In this document: piece by piece, positions 39,248 through 49,175 of the stretch
Layout: every line of letters begins with the position of its first letter
Numbering within the stretch: the first letter of the stretch is position 1
NCBI GenBank assembly: GCA_029593505.1
Contig: JAKTNI010000001.1
Location: 124,001-188,000 of the forward strand
Direction: 5' to 3'
DNA from: Streptococcus suis
Lineage (GTDB): Bacteria > Bacillota > Bacilli > Lactobacillales > Streptococcaceae
Length of the DNA: 64,000 bases
Translations under genes and position numbers: made by a program
The notes under the pieces: model-generated
What the model was told of the DNA's origin: nothing
The model's database searches: none
What the model saw: only the letters and a program-made list of their open reading frames with translations

Positions 39248-40483
39248 ATGACAAAATTAAATCGTGTAGTGGTAACAGGCTATGGTCTGACATCTCCAAT
39301 AGGCAATACTCCAGAAGAATTTTGGAATAGTTTGGTAAATGGAACGATTGGGATTGGGAAGATTACCAAATTTGATACTAGTGAGTACAGTGTACATAAT
39401 GCAGCGGAAATAAAAAATTTTCCTTTTGATAAATATTTTGTCAAAAAAGATACCAATCGATATGATCATTATTCTCTTTATGCCCTTTATGCAGCTCAAG
39501 AAGCAGTAGCTAATGCAGCTTTGGATACAGAAGCAGTTAATAGTGATCGCTTTGGTGTTATTCTATCCACGGGTATCGGTGGTATTTTGGAAATTGAAGA
39601 GCAAGTTACTCGAATGAACGAAAAAGGACCAAAACGCATTCGTCCTATGGCGCTTCCAAAAGCTCTTCCTAATATGGCAGCAGGAAACATTGCTATGCAG
39701 GTGGGTGCAAATGGTATATGTAAATGTGTGATTACTGCTTGTGCTTCCTCTAATGATGCTTTAGGAGAAGCCTTCCGTGAAATTAAATTTGGTTTTCAAG
39801 ATGTCATCTTAGCAGGTGGTTCAGAAGCAGCAATTACTCCTTTTGCGATTGGTGGTTTCCAAGCTTTAACGGCTATGTCCACAACAGACGATCCAAGTCG
39901 TGCATCTATTCCTTTTGATAAAGAACGCAATGGATTTGTCATGGGAGAAGGTGCTGCTGTTTTGGTGTTGGAAAGTTTGGAGCATGCTGAAGCGCGTGGT
40001 GCAACAATTTTGGCAGAAATCGTTGGATATGGAAATACGTGCGATGCTCATCATATGACTTCTCCACATCCAGAAGGTCTGGGAGCTATTAAAGCAATGA
40101 AACTTGCTATTTCAGAAGCAGGAATTGAACCAGCAGATGTAGACTATATCAATGCTCATGGTACGTCAACCCCAGCAAATGAAAAGGGTGAAAGTCAGGC
40201 GATTGTATCCGTCTTTGGTACTAAAACTCCAGTTTCATCAACCAAATCATTTACAGGTCATTTATTAGGAGCTGCTGGGGCAGTTGAGGCGGCAGTCGTT
40301 ATTGAAGCAATGCGTCATTCGTATGCACCAAAAACAGCAGGAACAACAGAATTGTCTGATTATATTGAAGCAGATGTTATTTATGGTCAAGGACGTGAGT
40401 TGCCAATTCGCTATGCGATTTCAAATACGTTTGGTTTTGGAGGTCATAATTCAGTAATTGCTTTCAAACGTTGGGAGGCTTAA
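39248..40483 (+). CDS. fabF: Beta-ketoacyl-ACP synthase II FabF
   Basis: 411 residues. It elongates acyl-ACP with malonyl-ACP. Catalytic C165 in VITACASS, His in HGTSTPANE and His in SFTGHLLGAAGAVE. VVVTGYGLTSPIGNT opens the protein. ATG 39248 follows AAGAAAGGAAGTAAG; an upstream in-frame ATG at 39203 lies inside fabG and is rejected. It is followed without a gap by accB. Confidence 0.97.
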   Translation: MTKLNRVVVTGYGLTSPIGNTPEEFWNSLVNGTIGIGKITKFDTSEYSVHNAAEIKNFPFDKYFVKKDTNRYDHYSLYALYAAQEAVANAALDTEAVNSDRFGVILSTGIGGILEIEEQVTRMNEKGPKRIRPMALPKALPNMAAGNIAMQVGANGICKCVITACASSNDALGEAFREIKFGFQDVILAGGSEAAITPFAIGGFQALTAMSTTDDPSRASIPFDKERNGFVMGEGAAVLVLESLEHAEARGATILAEIVGYGNTCDAHHMTSPHPEGLGAIKAMKLAISEAGIEPADVDYINAHGTSTPANEKGESQAIVSVFGTKTPVSSTKSFTGHLLGAAGAVEAAVVIEAMRHSYAPKTAGTTELSDYIEADVIYGQGRELPIRYAISNTFGFGGHNSVIAFKRWEA

Positions 40484-40957
40484 GTGAATATTTCAGAAAT
40501 CAAGGATTTAATGAGCCAATTTGATCAGTCTAGCTTGCGTGAGTTTTCTTACAGTCACGCTGGAGAGACATTGCAATTTAGTAAAAATCAAGTGCTCAAC
40601 TCTGTCTCTGCTCCACCAGAAGAAATGGTTGCATCTCCAGTAGTCACAACTCCTTCATCAGTTTCAATATCTGAAGAAGTAGCGAAAGTTAGCATAGAAG
40701 AGACTTCGGTTTCTGTAGCAGAAGGTAATGTGGTTGAAAGCCCATTGGTAGGCGTAGCTTATCTATCACCTAGTCCAGAAAAACCAGCATTTGTAGCAGT
40801 TGGTGACACTGTCAAAAAAGGTCAAACACTGATGATTATTGAAGCGATGAAAGTGATGAATGAAGTGCCAGCAGACAGAGATGGTATAGTAACTGAAATT
40901 TTAGTGGAAAATCAAGATGTTGTAGAATTTGGACAAGGACTGGTGCGTATAAAATGA
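40484..40957 (+). CDS. accB: Biotin carboxyl carrier protein of acetyl-CoA carboxylase
   Basis: 157 residues, starting with GTG right behind the fabF stop; TGGGAGGC upstream. A Pro/Ser/Val-rich linker is in the middle (about 40-85), and the lipoyl-like biotin domain ends the protein. The biotinylated lysine is in EAMKVMNEV. It carries CO2 between AccC and AccDA. It overlaps fabZ by 4 bp. Confidence 0.96.
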   Translation: MNISEIKDLMSQFDQSSLREFSYSHAGETLQFSKNQVLNSVSAPPEEMVASPVVTTPSSVSISEEVAKVSIEETSVSVAEGNVVESPLVGVAYLSPSPEKPAFVAVGDTVKKGQTLMIIEAMKVMNEVPADRDGIVTEILVENQDVVEFGQGLVRIK

Positions 40958-41376
40958 TGGATATTATGAAAATCAAAGATGCTCTTCCTCACCGTTACCC
41001 TATGTTATTGGTTGATCGAGTACTAGAAGTATCAGAAGATAAAATTGTTGCTCTAAAAAATGTGACGATCAATGAACCTTTTTTTGAAGGGCATTTTCCA
41101 GAATATCCCGTAATGCCTGGAGTTCTTATTATGGAGGCTTTGGCGCAAACCGCAGGAGTTTTAGAACTGTCGAAAGCAACCAATAAAGGAAAATTAGTTT
41201 TTTATGCTGGTATGGACAAGGTAAAATTTAAAAAGCAAGTGGTGCCGGGAGATCAGTTGATCATGACTGCTACATTTGTGAAGCGTCGTGGAAAGATAGC
41301 AGTTGTTGAAGCTAAGGCAGAAGTTGATGGAAAACTGGCTGCTTCAGGAACGCTAACTTTTGCGCTAGGCAATTGA
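40954..41376 (+). CDS. fabZ: 3-hydroxyacyl-ACP dehydratase FabZ
   Basis: 140 residues of the hot-dog fold. It dehydrates 3-hydroxyacyl-ACP. Catalytic His and the following motif are in [20 protein letters not shown], and the opening [13 protein letters not shown] is typical. Two or three start codons are possible (40954, 40957 or MKIKDALPH at 40966); 40954 overlaps accB. Confidence 0.96.
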   Translation: MMDIMKIKDALPHRYPMLLVDRVLEVSEDKIVALKNVTINEPFFEGHFPEYPVMPGVLIMEALAQTAGVLELSKATNKGKLVFYAGMDKVKFKKQVVPGDQLIMTATFVKRRGKIAVVEAKAEVDGKLAASGTLTFALGN

Positions 41377-41490
41377 TTGAGTTGTTATGGAGATGTGTAC
41401 TCTGTCTGCTACAAGAACGTTTCTACTTGCTATATAAAGGATAGTAGAGATGGTATTGAATGGTGAAAAATAAAGGAGATAGAATCCATC

Positions 41491-42864
41491 ATGTTTGATA
41501 AGATTTTGATAGCCAATCGTGGTGAAATTGCTGTGCGGATTATTCGAGCAGCAAGAGAATTAGGAATTGCGACAGTGGCCGTTTATTCACAGGCTGATAA
41601 AGAAGCCTTGCATACGATGTTAGCTGATGAAGCAGTTTGTATTGGACCAGCACGTTCAACAGATTCTTATCTGAATATGAATGCTGTTATATCAGCAGCG
41701 ATAGTAACTGGTGCTCAAGCTATTCATCCAGGATTTGGCTTTTTAAGTGAAAATTCAAAGTTTGCGACTATGTGCGAAGAAGTGGGAATTAAGTTTATCG
41801 GTCCGTCTGGTACAGTCATGGATACTATGGGAGATAAGATCAATGCTCGTGCAGAGATGATTAAGGCTCAGGTGCCTGTTATTCCGGGTTCGGATGGAGA
41901 GGTTTTGACTAGTCAGGAAGCACTTAAAATTGCTGAAAAAATTGGTTATCCTGTAATGTTAAAAGCTTCAGCAGGTGGTGGTGGAAAAGGAATTCGGAAG
42001 GTCGAACATGCTCACGATTTAGTTCCTGCTTTTGAATCCGCATCTAGCGAAGCTCAAGCTGCTTTTGGCAATGGCGCGATGTATATGGAGAGAGTCGTTT
42101 ATCCAGCTCGTCATATTGAAGTACAAATTTTGGCGGATCAACATGGTCATGTCATTCATTTAGGAGAGAGGGATTGTTCATTGCAACGCAACAATCAGAA
42201 GGTTTTGGAAGAAGCGCCATCTATTGCAATTGGGCAAACTCTGAGAGAAAAAATTGGTCAAGCCGCTGTCCGAGCCGCCCAATCGGTTGGTTATGAAAAT
42301 GCTGGAACAATAGAGTTTCTGCTTGACGAAGTTAAAGGTGAATTTTACTTCATGGAAATGAATACACGTGTACAGGTGGAGCATCCTGTAACGGAGTTTG
42401 TGACAGGGATGGATATTGTGAAGGAGCAAATTAAGATTGCCGCAGGTCAGTCGTTGAGTGTTCGTCAAGAAGATATTACAATCTCTGGACATTCAATTGA
42501 ATGTCGTATCAATGCTGAAAATCCAGCCTTCAATTTTGCGCCAAGTCCTGGTAAAATTTCCAATCTGTATCTACCAAGTGGTGGCGTAGGCTTACGAGTG
42601 GATTCAGCAGTATATCCCGGTTATACCATTCCTCCTTATTATGATTCAATGATTGCCAAAGTCATTGTCCATGGAGAAAATCGCTTTGAAGCACTTATGA
42701 AAATGCAACGCGCTCTTTACGAATTGGAAATTGAAGGAGTGCTAACCAATACACATTTTCAATTGGATTTGATTTCGGATCAGCGCGTGATAGCTGGAGA
42801 CTATGATACAGCATATTTAATGGAGGAATTTTTACCTCGTTATCAAGAAGAATTGAAAAAGTAA
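41491..42864 (+). CDS. accC: Biotin carboxylase AccC
   Basis: 457 residues, ATP-grasp enzyme that carboxylates biotin on AccB. MFDKILIANRGEIAVRIIRA opens the protein; the glycine-rich ATP loop KASAGGGGKGIR and the catalytic region EMNTRVQVEHPVTE are present. The RBS is AAAGGAGAT. The 114-bp gap to fabZ contains no clear promoter. Confidence 0.97.
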   Translation: MFDKILIANRGEIAVRIIRAARELGIATVAVYSQADKEALHTMLADEAVCIGPARSTDSYLNMNAVISAAIVTGAQAIHPGFGFLSENSKFATMCEEVGIKFIGPSGTVMDTMGDKINARAEMIKAQVPVIPGSDGEVLTSQEALKIAEKIGYPVMLKASAGGGGKGIRKVEHAHDLVPAFESASSEAQAAFGNGAMYMERVVYPARHIEVQILADQHGHVIHLGERDCSLQRNNQKVLEEAPSIAIGQTLREKIGQAAVRAAQSVGYENAGTIEFLLDEVKGEFYFMEMNTRVQVEHPVTEFVTGMDIVKEQIKIAAGQSLSVRQEDITISGHSIECRINAENPAFNFAPSPGKISNLYLPSGGVGLRVDSAVYPGYTIPPYYDSMIAKVIVHGENRFEALMKMQRALYELEIEGVLTNTHFQLDLISDQRVIAGDYDTAYLMEEFLPRYQEELKK

Positions 42865-42879
42865 GACTAGGAGACAGGT

Positions 42880-43746
42880 ATGGCTTTGTTTCGTAAAAAG
42901 GATAAATATATCCGAATAACTCCCAACCGTTCACGGATAGAAATGGCACCTCAAACAAAGCCAGAGGTGCCAGATGAATTATTTTCTAAGTGTCCGTCTT
43001 GTAAATGCATTCTTTATAAAAAGGATTTAGGGAAAGAAAAGATTTGCCAACACTGTGCTTATAATTTTCGAATTACTGCACAGGAACGATTGGCATTAAT
43101 TGTTGATGAAGATTCTTTTGAAGAGTTATTTACAGGAATTGATACAAAAAATCCTCTTGATTTTCCCAATTATTTGGAAAAATTGGAAGCTGTTCGTGAA
43201 AAAACTGGTTTAGATGAAGCAATTGTAACAGGAAAAGCTAAAATTGATGGACAAAAGTTTGCTCTTGGAATTATGGATTCTCATTTTATTATGGCCTCTA
43301 TGGGAACAGTAGTTGGTGAAAAGATCACTCGGTTGTTTGAAATGGCTATTGCAGAAAGACTCCCTGTTGTATTGTTTACAGCATCAGGTGGTGCTCGTAT
43401 GCAGGAAGGAATCATGAGTTTGATGCAGATGGCTAAAATTTCAGCAGTGGTGAAACGGCATTCAAATGCAGGTCTGTTTTACTTGACAATTTTAACAGAT
43501 CCAACGACAGGTGGTGTTACAGCTAGTTTTGCTATGCAAGGGGATATCATCTTGGCGGAATCGCAAGCTTTAGTTGGTTTTGCTGGTCGGCGTGTGATTG
43601 AATCAACAGTGAGAGAAAATTTACCAGATGATTTTCAAAAAGCTGAGTTTCTACAAGAACATGGTTTTGTAGATGCGATTGTAAAACGCCAAGATTTGCC
43701 GCTAGTGATTAGTAAATTACTTAGAATACATGGGGGTGCTAGATGA
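42880..43746 (+). CDS. accD: Acetyl-CoA carboxylase carboxyltransferase subunit beta
   Basis: 288 residues. The zinc ribbon is near the N-terminus: CPSCKC (two of the ligands) and CQHC. The crotonase-like carboxyltransferase body has [12 protein letters not shown] and [13 protein letters not shown]. With AccA it transfers the carboxyl group to acetyl-CoA. It overlaps accA by 4 bp. Confidence 0.97.
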   Translation: MALFRKKDKYIRITPNRSRIEMAPQTKPEVPDELFSKCPSCKCILYKKDLGKEKICQHCAYNFRITAQERLALIVDEDSFEELFTGIDTKNPLDFPNYLEKLEAVREKTGLDEAIVTGKAKIDGQKFALGIMDSHFIMASMGTVVGEKITRLFEMAIAERLPVVLFTASGGARMQEGIMSLMQMAKISAVVKRHSNAGLFYLTILTDPTTGGVTASFAMQGDIILAESQALVGFAGRRVIESTVRENLPDDFQKAEFLQEHGFVDAIVKRQDLPLVISKLLRIHGGAR

Positions 43747-44516
43747 CTAGTGATGTAGCACGTATGATACGATTGGCTAGAGATCAAGCTCGTTTGACAA
43801 CATTAGATTATGCACAGCACCTATTTGATGACTTTATGGAGTTGCACGGGGATCGTAATTTTCGGGATGACGGAGCCATTGTGGGTGGTGTCGGATGTTT
43901 AGAGGGACAAGCAGTTACCGTAATTGGTATCCAAAAAGGAAAGAACCTGCAAGACAATCTGAAGCGGAACTTTGGACAACCTCATCCTGAAGGTTACCGT
44001 AAGGCTCTTCGTTTGATGAAGCAAGCAGAAAAATTTAAACGTCCCATCATTACCTTTATCAATACTGCAGGAGCTTATCCGGGCGTTGGGGCAGAAGAGC
44101 GTGGTCAAGGAGAGGCTATTGCACGAAATCTTATGGAGATGAGTGATTTAAAGGTGCCGATTATTGCTATTATTATCGGTGAAGGTGGTTCAGGAGGAGC
44201 GTTGGCTCTAGCGGTTGCAGATCGTGTTTGGATGTTAGAAAATTCTTTATATGCTGTTCTTAGTCCGGAAGGTTTTGCTTCTATTTTGTGGAAAGATGGT
44301 AGTAGAGCGATGGAGGCAGCAGAGTTGATGAAGATTACATCGTATGAGTTAGAGAAACTGCAAGTAGTTGATTTGGTTATTCAGGAAAATAGGAGAACGT
44401 CTAAGGAAGTCTTAGCTGATATAAAGAAACGTTTGGTAAGAGAATTAGAAGTATTGCAGAGTCAGTCGCTAGATGAACTTTTAGAGAATCGTTACCAACG
44501 ATTTAGAAAATACTAG
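43743..44516 (+). CDS. accA: Acetyl-CoA carboxylase carboxyltransferase subunit alpha
   Basis: 257 residues; the short Gram-positive form. [38 protein letters not shown] and [18 protein letters not shown] are the family signatures for CoA and carboxybiotin binding. It is the last gene of the fatty-acid cluster; a terminator starts within its stop codon region. Confidence 0.97.
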   Translation: MTSDVARMIRLARDQARLTTLDYAQHLFDDFMELHGDRNFRDDGAIVGGVGCLEGQAVTVIGIQKGKNLQDNLKRNFGQPHPEGYRKALRLMKQAEKFKRPIITFINTAGAYPGVGAEERGQGEAIARNLMEMSDLKVPIIAIIIGEGGSGGALALAVADRVWMLENSLYAVLSPEGFASILWKDGSRAMEAAELMKITSYELEKLQVVDLVIQENRRTSKEVLADIKKRLVRELEVLQSQSLDELLENRYQRFRKY

Positions 44517-44540
44517 GAGAACCTAGTATTTTTTATTATA
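44508..44540 (+). terminator. Terminator of the fatty-acid cluster
   Basis: A perfect 10-bp stem AAATACTAGG/CCTAGTATTT (44508-44517 with 44522-44531), loop AGAA, followed by a T-rich tail. It covers the accA stop codon. Confidence 0.92.
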
Positions 44541-44549
44541 TGATATAAT
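44541..44549 (+). promoter_or_regulatory. Extended -10 promoter before the GNAT pseudogene
   Basis: TGaTATAAT at 44541-44549, with GTAGGAGG in front of the ATG at 44577. The promoter and ribosome-binding site remain intact although the gene is broken. Confidence 0.65.
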
Positions 44550-44576
44550 AGACAAAAGTTTTTGTAGGAGGTATCC

Positions 44577-45035
44577 ATGTTAGTATTAACAGATGTATCA
44601 GAAGCAAAGGAGCTATTAGCCATTCAACACCAATCCTTTGCAGCTCTTTATGAAACCTATCAGGATCAATACAATCCTGCAATTGAAACGTTGGACTATT
44701 TTCAGTCTCGTTTTGCTAGACCTAATTGTCGTTACTACAAGATTATAGAAGAAGAAAAAATAGTTGGTCTTATTCGAACGACTGTAGCTGACCATGCAGA
44801 TTAAGGTTGGTTAGGTTTGATTGGAATTCATCCAGATTATTAAGGGAGAGGACATGCTAGTAAAGCTATGTTAGAACTGGAAACGATTCATCCAGCAGTT
44901 AAACGCTGGGTGTTATGTACAGTGTTGCAGGAGGCAAAATTAGTGCGTTTTTATGAAAAACTTGGTTATACCTCTTTCAAAATAGAGCCAGAGCAGGAAG
45001 GGATGGATATGGTTTATATGGAGAAACACAAGTAA
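44577..45035 (+). pseudogene. GNAT acetyltransferase pseudogene with two in-frame stops
   Basis: The frame starts with a good RBS and reads MLVLTDVSEAKELLAIQHQS…; it stops with TAA at 44802-44804 (codon 76). The same frame continues as GWLGLIGIHPDY, then a second TAA, then GRGHASKAMLELE, and ends with TAA at 45033-45035. The intact protein would be 152 residues, a normal GNAT length. The second stop stands exactly where GNAT proteins have Gln in the Q-x-x-G-x-G/A acetyl-CoA loop (YQGRGHA), so CAA to TAA is likely. No frameshift is needed. The N-terminal 75 residues alone lack the cofactor site, so the gene is almost certainly inactive. Confidence 0.88.
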
Positions 45036-45156
45036 ATCACATCTATTGTTAGTAATATAACTTATTTGCTATACCATTAGCTTTCCAATAAATGAAGAAG
45101 TGTCATATTATTGCGTTCAAGACAATATTCAATAAAATGATGTTGCATGATATATA

Positions 45157-45188
45157 TTTCCCCCTCAGTTCATGAACTGAGGGGGAAA
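45157..45188. terminator. 32-bp perfect palindrome, bidirectional terminator
   Basis: TTTCCCCCTCAGTT, centre CATG and the matching right arm form a fully symmetric 32-bp palindrome between the GNAT pseudogene and the convergent MATE gene. A T-rich stretch follows on the + strand (45195-45203); on the minus strand the tail is TATATAT. It probably ends transcription from both sides. Confidence 0.75.
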
Positions 45189-45225
45189 ATACTATCTTTT
45201 TTTGAAAGTCTATGTTGATATCAGC

Positions 45226-46563
45226 TTAAACAGTTTCACCTTGCTTTAATTTTTTGATTAAGATGATAGAACTTGGTATTAATACAATCATGCTTCCAAT
45301 CCAAGCAGCAGGATTAGCCGCTGCTACTCCGTAAAAGCCAAAGTAATGCAATCCTATGATGGCGACACCAGCTCGCATAATCAATTCACCAATTCCTGCT
45401 AATGTTGGAATAAACCCTTTTCCTAAACCTTGAATAAAGCTTCTAACAATAAAAATACTAGCGACAATCCAGTAACAAGATCCATTGATGATATAATAGA
45501 CTAATGCCAAATCGAGCACTTCTTTATTGGGCTGTGCTAAAAATAACCCTGAGAAGAAACGATTACCGATAATGAGCACAGTTGCAAAAAAGATGGACCA
45601 AACAATGTTGACAAATAATGTTTTTTTGACACCATCAAGAATGCGATGATACAATTTAGCTCCATAGTTTTGAGCAGTGAAAGTTGAGATTGCAAGTCCT
45701 AAGTTTATCATAGGGAGAATGGCAAGTTGATCGGTGCGAAATGCGATAGATTGAGCCGCAATTGCATCCGTTCCTAGTTTGTTCATCATGACTTGAAAGG
45801 TTAATGCACCAATGGCAATAATACTGGCTTGAAAACCCATAGGAAAACCGAGACGAGCATGTTTTTTGAGGTTATATTTATCTAATTTTAGGTCAGACCA
45901 ATGGATGTGAAATTGGGGAACGTTTTTCCAAATATAAAAGATGAGATACACAACGGAAAAAGCCTGAGCTATAATTGTTGCAAAACCAGCTCCAAATACT
46001 CCCCATTTCACATTTAGAATGAAGAAAAAGTCTAAAATAATGTTGATAAAACATGCAATAATGAGTGCTGTAAGAGGAGTTTTAGAATTTCCTAAACTCC
46101 GAATGGCACTTGATAAGAAATTATAAAATATAGTAAATGTTACTCCTCCAAACATGGCTGTTAAAAATGCCTGTGAATGATTGATAATAGTGGCGGGAGT
46201 TTGCATGAACTCCAGAATTGGTCGGAGAAAAATTAGAGAGAATAAGGATAGGACAATGCTAGTACAACCAGCAAAAAATAAACCGTGAACAAAAGATTGT
46301 TTCAGTCCTACAATGTCCCCTGCTCCAAAACGTTGAGCAGTAATAATTGTCATACCATTGTTTAGCCCTTGAGCAAAACCGATAATTAAAAAAATGAGTC
46401 CAGCAGTAGATCCAATGCTAGCAAAAGCTTCTTTGCCAAGTGTGTGTCCCACAATCATGGAGTCTGCAAAATTATAAGCTAGCTGAAAAAAGCTCCCGAC
46501 TAAGAGAGGTAGAGCAAATTTTAGGATGACAGTGAGTGGTGTACCTTTTGTTAAATCGTTCAT
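45226..46563 (-). CDS. MATE-family multidrug/sodium exporter
   Basis: 445 residues with about twelve hydrophobic helices. MNDLTKGTPLTVILKFALPL and the second-half counterpart (LKKHARLGFPMGFQASIIAIG, in two parts) are typical of MATE transporters of the NorM/DinF-like class, which export cationic compounds in exchange for Na+ or H+. The substrate is unknown. The RBS on the minus strand is GAAGGACTG. It lies 71 bp downstream of the trkA-type gene; a hairpin without a T tail is in that gap. Confidence 0.9.
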   Translation of the reverse strand: MNDLTKGTPLTVILKFALPLLVGSFFQLAYNFADSMIVGHTLGKEAFASIGSTAGLIFLIIGFAQGLNNGMTIITAQRFGAGDIVGLKQSFVHGLFFAGCTSIVLSLFSLIFLRPILEFMQTPATIINHSQAFLTAMFGGVTFTIFYNFLSSAIRSLGNSKTPLTALIIACFINIILDFFFILNVKWGVFGAGFATIIAQAFSVVYLIFYIWKNVPQFHIHWSDLKLDKYNLKKHARLGFPMGFQASIIAIGALTFQVMMNKLGTDAIAAQSIAFRTDQLAILPMINLGLAISTFTAQNYGAKLYHRILDGVKKTLFVNIVWSIFFATVLIIGNRFFSGLFLAQPNKEVLDLALVYYIINGSCYWIVASIFIVRSFIQGLGKGFIPTLAGIGELIMRAGVAIIGLHYFGFYGVAAANPAAWIGSMIVLIPSSIILIKKLKQGETV

Positions 46564-46634
46564 GACAGTCCTTCGTGCTAACAGAGGATAAGCCTGCTAG
46601 AATTGTTTAACACATTCTAACAGGCCTATGTCGC

Positions 46635-47300
46635 TTAGTTTGTTACTTCTTCAAAGTGGTCAAGGGTATTATGGTCTGTGACAGCCATAATAATTTCTTC
46701 CTTTTTAAAGACATAATTTGGAGTTAGTTGAATATTGAGTTCTTGATTTTCACCGCAACGATAACCAATGATGTTCATTTTATAGTTTTGGCGTAGCTTC
46801 AATTCAGCAAGTGTTTTTCCAATCCATTTTACTGGTGGTCGAAATTCAACAATTGAAGCATTTCCTTCTAATTCAAATAGATTGACCGTATCTTTGTGTA
46901 TTAGGTGTTTGGCTAATGAAATACCAGTTTCTCTTTCTGGAGAAATGACTTTATCTGCACCAACGCGTAATAAGATTTCTTTAGCGGTAGTACCTTTGAC
47001 TTTTGCAATTACTTTTGGTACCCCTAGTATTTTGCTATGCATAACGCCCAAGACACTAGATTCTAAATTTTCTCCAGTTGCTACAACAACGACATCACAG
47101 TTTTCAATTCCAGCAGCTCTTAGTAGTGTTCGATCGGTAATATCTCCGACCACTCCACGTGTTAAGATAGACTCTAGCTGGTTAATTTGCTGCTCATGAT
47201 TGTCAATGGCGACGATGTTACAGTTATACTTGTGTAAGGTTTTGGCAATAGTGGTCCCAAAAACACCGAGCCCCAAAATTCCAATAGTGTAGTTTGACAT
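46635..47300 (-). CDS. TrkA/KtrA-type regulatory subunit of potassium uptake
   Basis: 221 residues. The N-terminal RCK/Rossmann domain has GILGLGVFGTTIA (about 8-20) and an acidic residue in VAIDNHEQ to bind the nucleotide. An RCK_C domain follows at about 135-220. It gates the membrane subunit encoded just upstream (15-bp gap). The S. pneumoniae counterpart CabP binds c-di-AMP through RCK_C; I infer the same possibility here. The RBS is AAAGGAG. Confidence 0.92.
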   Translation of the reverse strand: MSNYTIGILGLGVFGTTIAKTLHKYNCNIVAIDNHEQQINQLESILTRGVVGDITDRTLLRAAGIENCDVVVVATGENLESSVLGVMHSKILGVPKVIAKVKGTTAKEILLRVGADKVISPERETGISLAKHLIHKDTVNLFELEGNASIVEFRPPVKWIGKTLAELKLRQNYKMNIIGYRCGENQELNIQLTPNYVFKKEEIIMAVTDHNTLDHFEEVTN

Positions 47301-47315
47301 ATATACTCCTTTATT

Positions 47316-48665
47316 TTAAACCATCAGAGAGGCTTTAGCGTATTGCAGACTCTCTTTTTTAGAAATTTTCCTAACAGATAGATTTGCTAAAATTGACAAT
47401 GGACCGATTCTTCCAAAAAACATGAGAGCTATGATAACAGCCTGACCAGCCATGGTTAGATTTGGAGTTAGATTAGCAGTAACTCCAACAGTTGCTAGTG
47501 CTGACATGACTTCAAACATAAGAAAAATCAATGGCTGATGTGCATCGGTGATTGAAAGGGCAAATAACCCAAAGACAAATACCATTAAAAACACAGAAAA
47601 TGTAGCAAAAGCTTTGCGAATGGTAAGGTGGTCAATCGTGCGAGACATAAAGCTGGTATGAGGTAATCCTAAAATTTCACTCCGAGCATAGAGTATAAGA
47701 GTTAGGAATGCTGTAATTTTCATACCACCTGCAGTTCCTCCCGGTGCTCCTCCTAGCATCATCTGAAAAATATAGATGAGTAAGGTAACAGGGCTTGCTT
47801 TGGTGAAATCAATACTAGAAAAACCTGCTGTTCTCATTGTAACAGTTTGAAAAAAACTGACCATTAGCTTCTCAAGAAAAGGAAGTTTGCCAATGGTTTC
47901 TGGATTATTCCATTCCGTAATAAGAGTGACTAAAGTACCTAGTAACAGGATGATGAAGGTTAGTCCTAAGACAATTTTTGTATGAAAACCTAGTTTACGT
48001 AAGTTCCCTCTTGTGCGCACTTGAGTTTGAAAATCAAACCACACAGAGAATCCAAGACCGCCCATGATAATGAGAGCAGCTAAAGTTAAATTTATCAGAG
48101 GATTATCTATATAGTGTGCAATACTAGTCGAACCCAGATTGTCAAAACCGGCATTACAGAAAGCTGAAACGGCCATAAAAAGTGATGTAAATAAACCTTT
48201 AGACCAACCTAATTCAGGTACAAATTGGAAAGAAAGGAATACAGCTCCCAGTAATTCAATAATTAAAGTAAAGATGAACGTTGACTTGATAAAGCTACGA
48301 AAATATTTGGTATCTGATCGACTTAGAGCTTCTTGTAGAGTAGACATATTCATGAAATTCATTTTACGACCGCCCCGTAGAGCGAATAATCCAATGAATC
48401 CTATCAAGCTCATACCACCTATTTGTATCAAGATGATAGAGATAATCTGTCCAACGATAGAATACGTATCTGCTAGTGTTTTTGTAGCTAGACCGGTTAC
48501 ACATACCATAGAAACAGATGTAAACAGATGATCCCAATAAGTAGCAGTAGATGTACTTGTTTGTGATATTGGTAAACTTAACAGCAGTGAGCCGACTATA
48601 ATAACTAGCAAGAAACTACTGATAATTCGTTGACCGGGAGTCATCTTGGTCGGAATAAAAAACAT
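47316..48665 (-). CDS. TrkH/KtrB-type potassium uptake membrane subunit
   Basis: 449 residues from ATG 48665 (MFFIPTKMTPGQRIISS), behind AAAAGGGG; a longer in-frame form from 48761 would run through the hairpin and promoter and is rejected. Four repeated membrane-pore-membrane units are seen, with filter-like segments VCVTGLATKT, AFCNAGFDNLG, RTAGFSS and ATVGVTANLT. It is the ion path for K+ and works with the RCK protein that follows. Confidence 0.92.
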   Translation of the reverse strand: MFFIPTKMTPGQRIISSFLLVIIVGSLLLSLPISQTSTSTATYWDHLFTSVSMVCVTGLATKTLADTYSIVGQIISIILIQIGGMSLIGFIGLFALRGGRKMNFMNMSTLQEALSRSDTKYFRSFIKSTFIFTLIIELLGAVFLSFQFVPELGWSKGLFTSLFMAVSAFCNAGFDNLGSTSIAHYIDNPLINLTLAALIIMGGLGFSVWFDFQTQVRTRGNLRKLGFHTKIVLGLTFIILLLGTLVTLITEWNNPETIGKLPFLEKLMVSFFQTVTMRTAGFSSIDFTKASPVTLLIYIFQMMLGGAPGGTAGGMKITAFLTLILYARSEILGLPHTSFMSRTIDHLTIRKAFATFSVFLMVFVFGLFALSITDAHQPLIFLMFEVMSALATVGVTANLTPNLTMAGQAVIIALMFFGRIGPLSILANLSVRKISKKESLQYAKASLMV

Positions 48666-48696
48666 GGTATCCCCTTTTAAAATACAATATGTGCCT

Positions 48697-48753
48697 ATTG
48701 TAGCACAAAAGATAGAAAATGTAAGCCATAAAGAAGCATTTTCTATCTTTTGT
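48697..48753 (-). promoter_or_regulatory. trkH promoter overlapping a 17-bp inverted repeat
   Basis: On the minus strand TGcTACAAT (TACAAT at 48697-48702) is an extended -10, with TTACAT 16 bp further up. A perfect 17-bp inverted repeat (48705-48721 with 48737-48753, 15-nt loop) overlaps the promoter. It probably also ends the upstream small-membrane-protein transcript, as TTTTGTGC follows the stem on the minus strand. Confidence 0.7.
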
Positions 48754-48824
48754 ACTTTCATGATTCAGTTATTGTACATTGAGATTTAGTTTTAATGAGA
48801 TATGTCAAGAGATACCGATAGATA

Positions 48825-49175
48825 CTAGTCTTTTTTCCATATTGTGATGAATACCAGACCAAGTAGGAATAGGTAGAATATGCTTGTCAGCAAATTGACC
48901 ATACCAGTTATAAAACCAATGAGTAAGGTGATAAAAAATCCACCTGTCGTAATGATAAGCATTGGCTTTTTTATAACGTAAAATGCGTGTGCTGTAGGAT
49001 TAGAATGTCCTTTTCGATGGATAGCGATACTAGTAAATGCTGGTAATGAAAAGAAGAGTAGAACGGAGAATGGTGTTTTTTCTCCTATGAGATAATTGTG
49101 GATTAATAAGCTACAAATAGTCAGATAACCAATGCCAAAGAGGATTAGTAAGGTGATTGGTCTAGTGATTTTCAT
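48825..49175 (-). CDS. Hypothetical small membrane protein
   Basis: 116 residues from ATG 49175, seven bases behind a perfect GGAGG; a longer in-frame form from 49220 is less likely. Four hydrophobic stretches (about 7-24, 33-50, 68-88, 92-111) with short loops suggest four membrane helices. I do not recognise the family. It is the last gene of the XRE/DUF3278 operon and its start overlaps the 31-codon ORF before it. Confidence 0.7.
   Translation of the reverse strand: MKITRPITLLILFGIGYLTICSLLIHNYLIGEKTPFSVLLFFSLPAFTSIAIHRKGHSNPTAHAFYVIKKPMLIITTGGFFITLLIGFITGMVNLLTSIFYLFLLGLVFITIWKKD

Noticed and set aside
46592..46625. Hairpin between trkA-type and MATE genes as terminator
   Set aside because: GCCTG-TAGAAT pairs with ATTCTA-CAGGC, but no T run follows on either strand, so I do not call it an intrinsic terminator.
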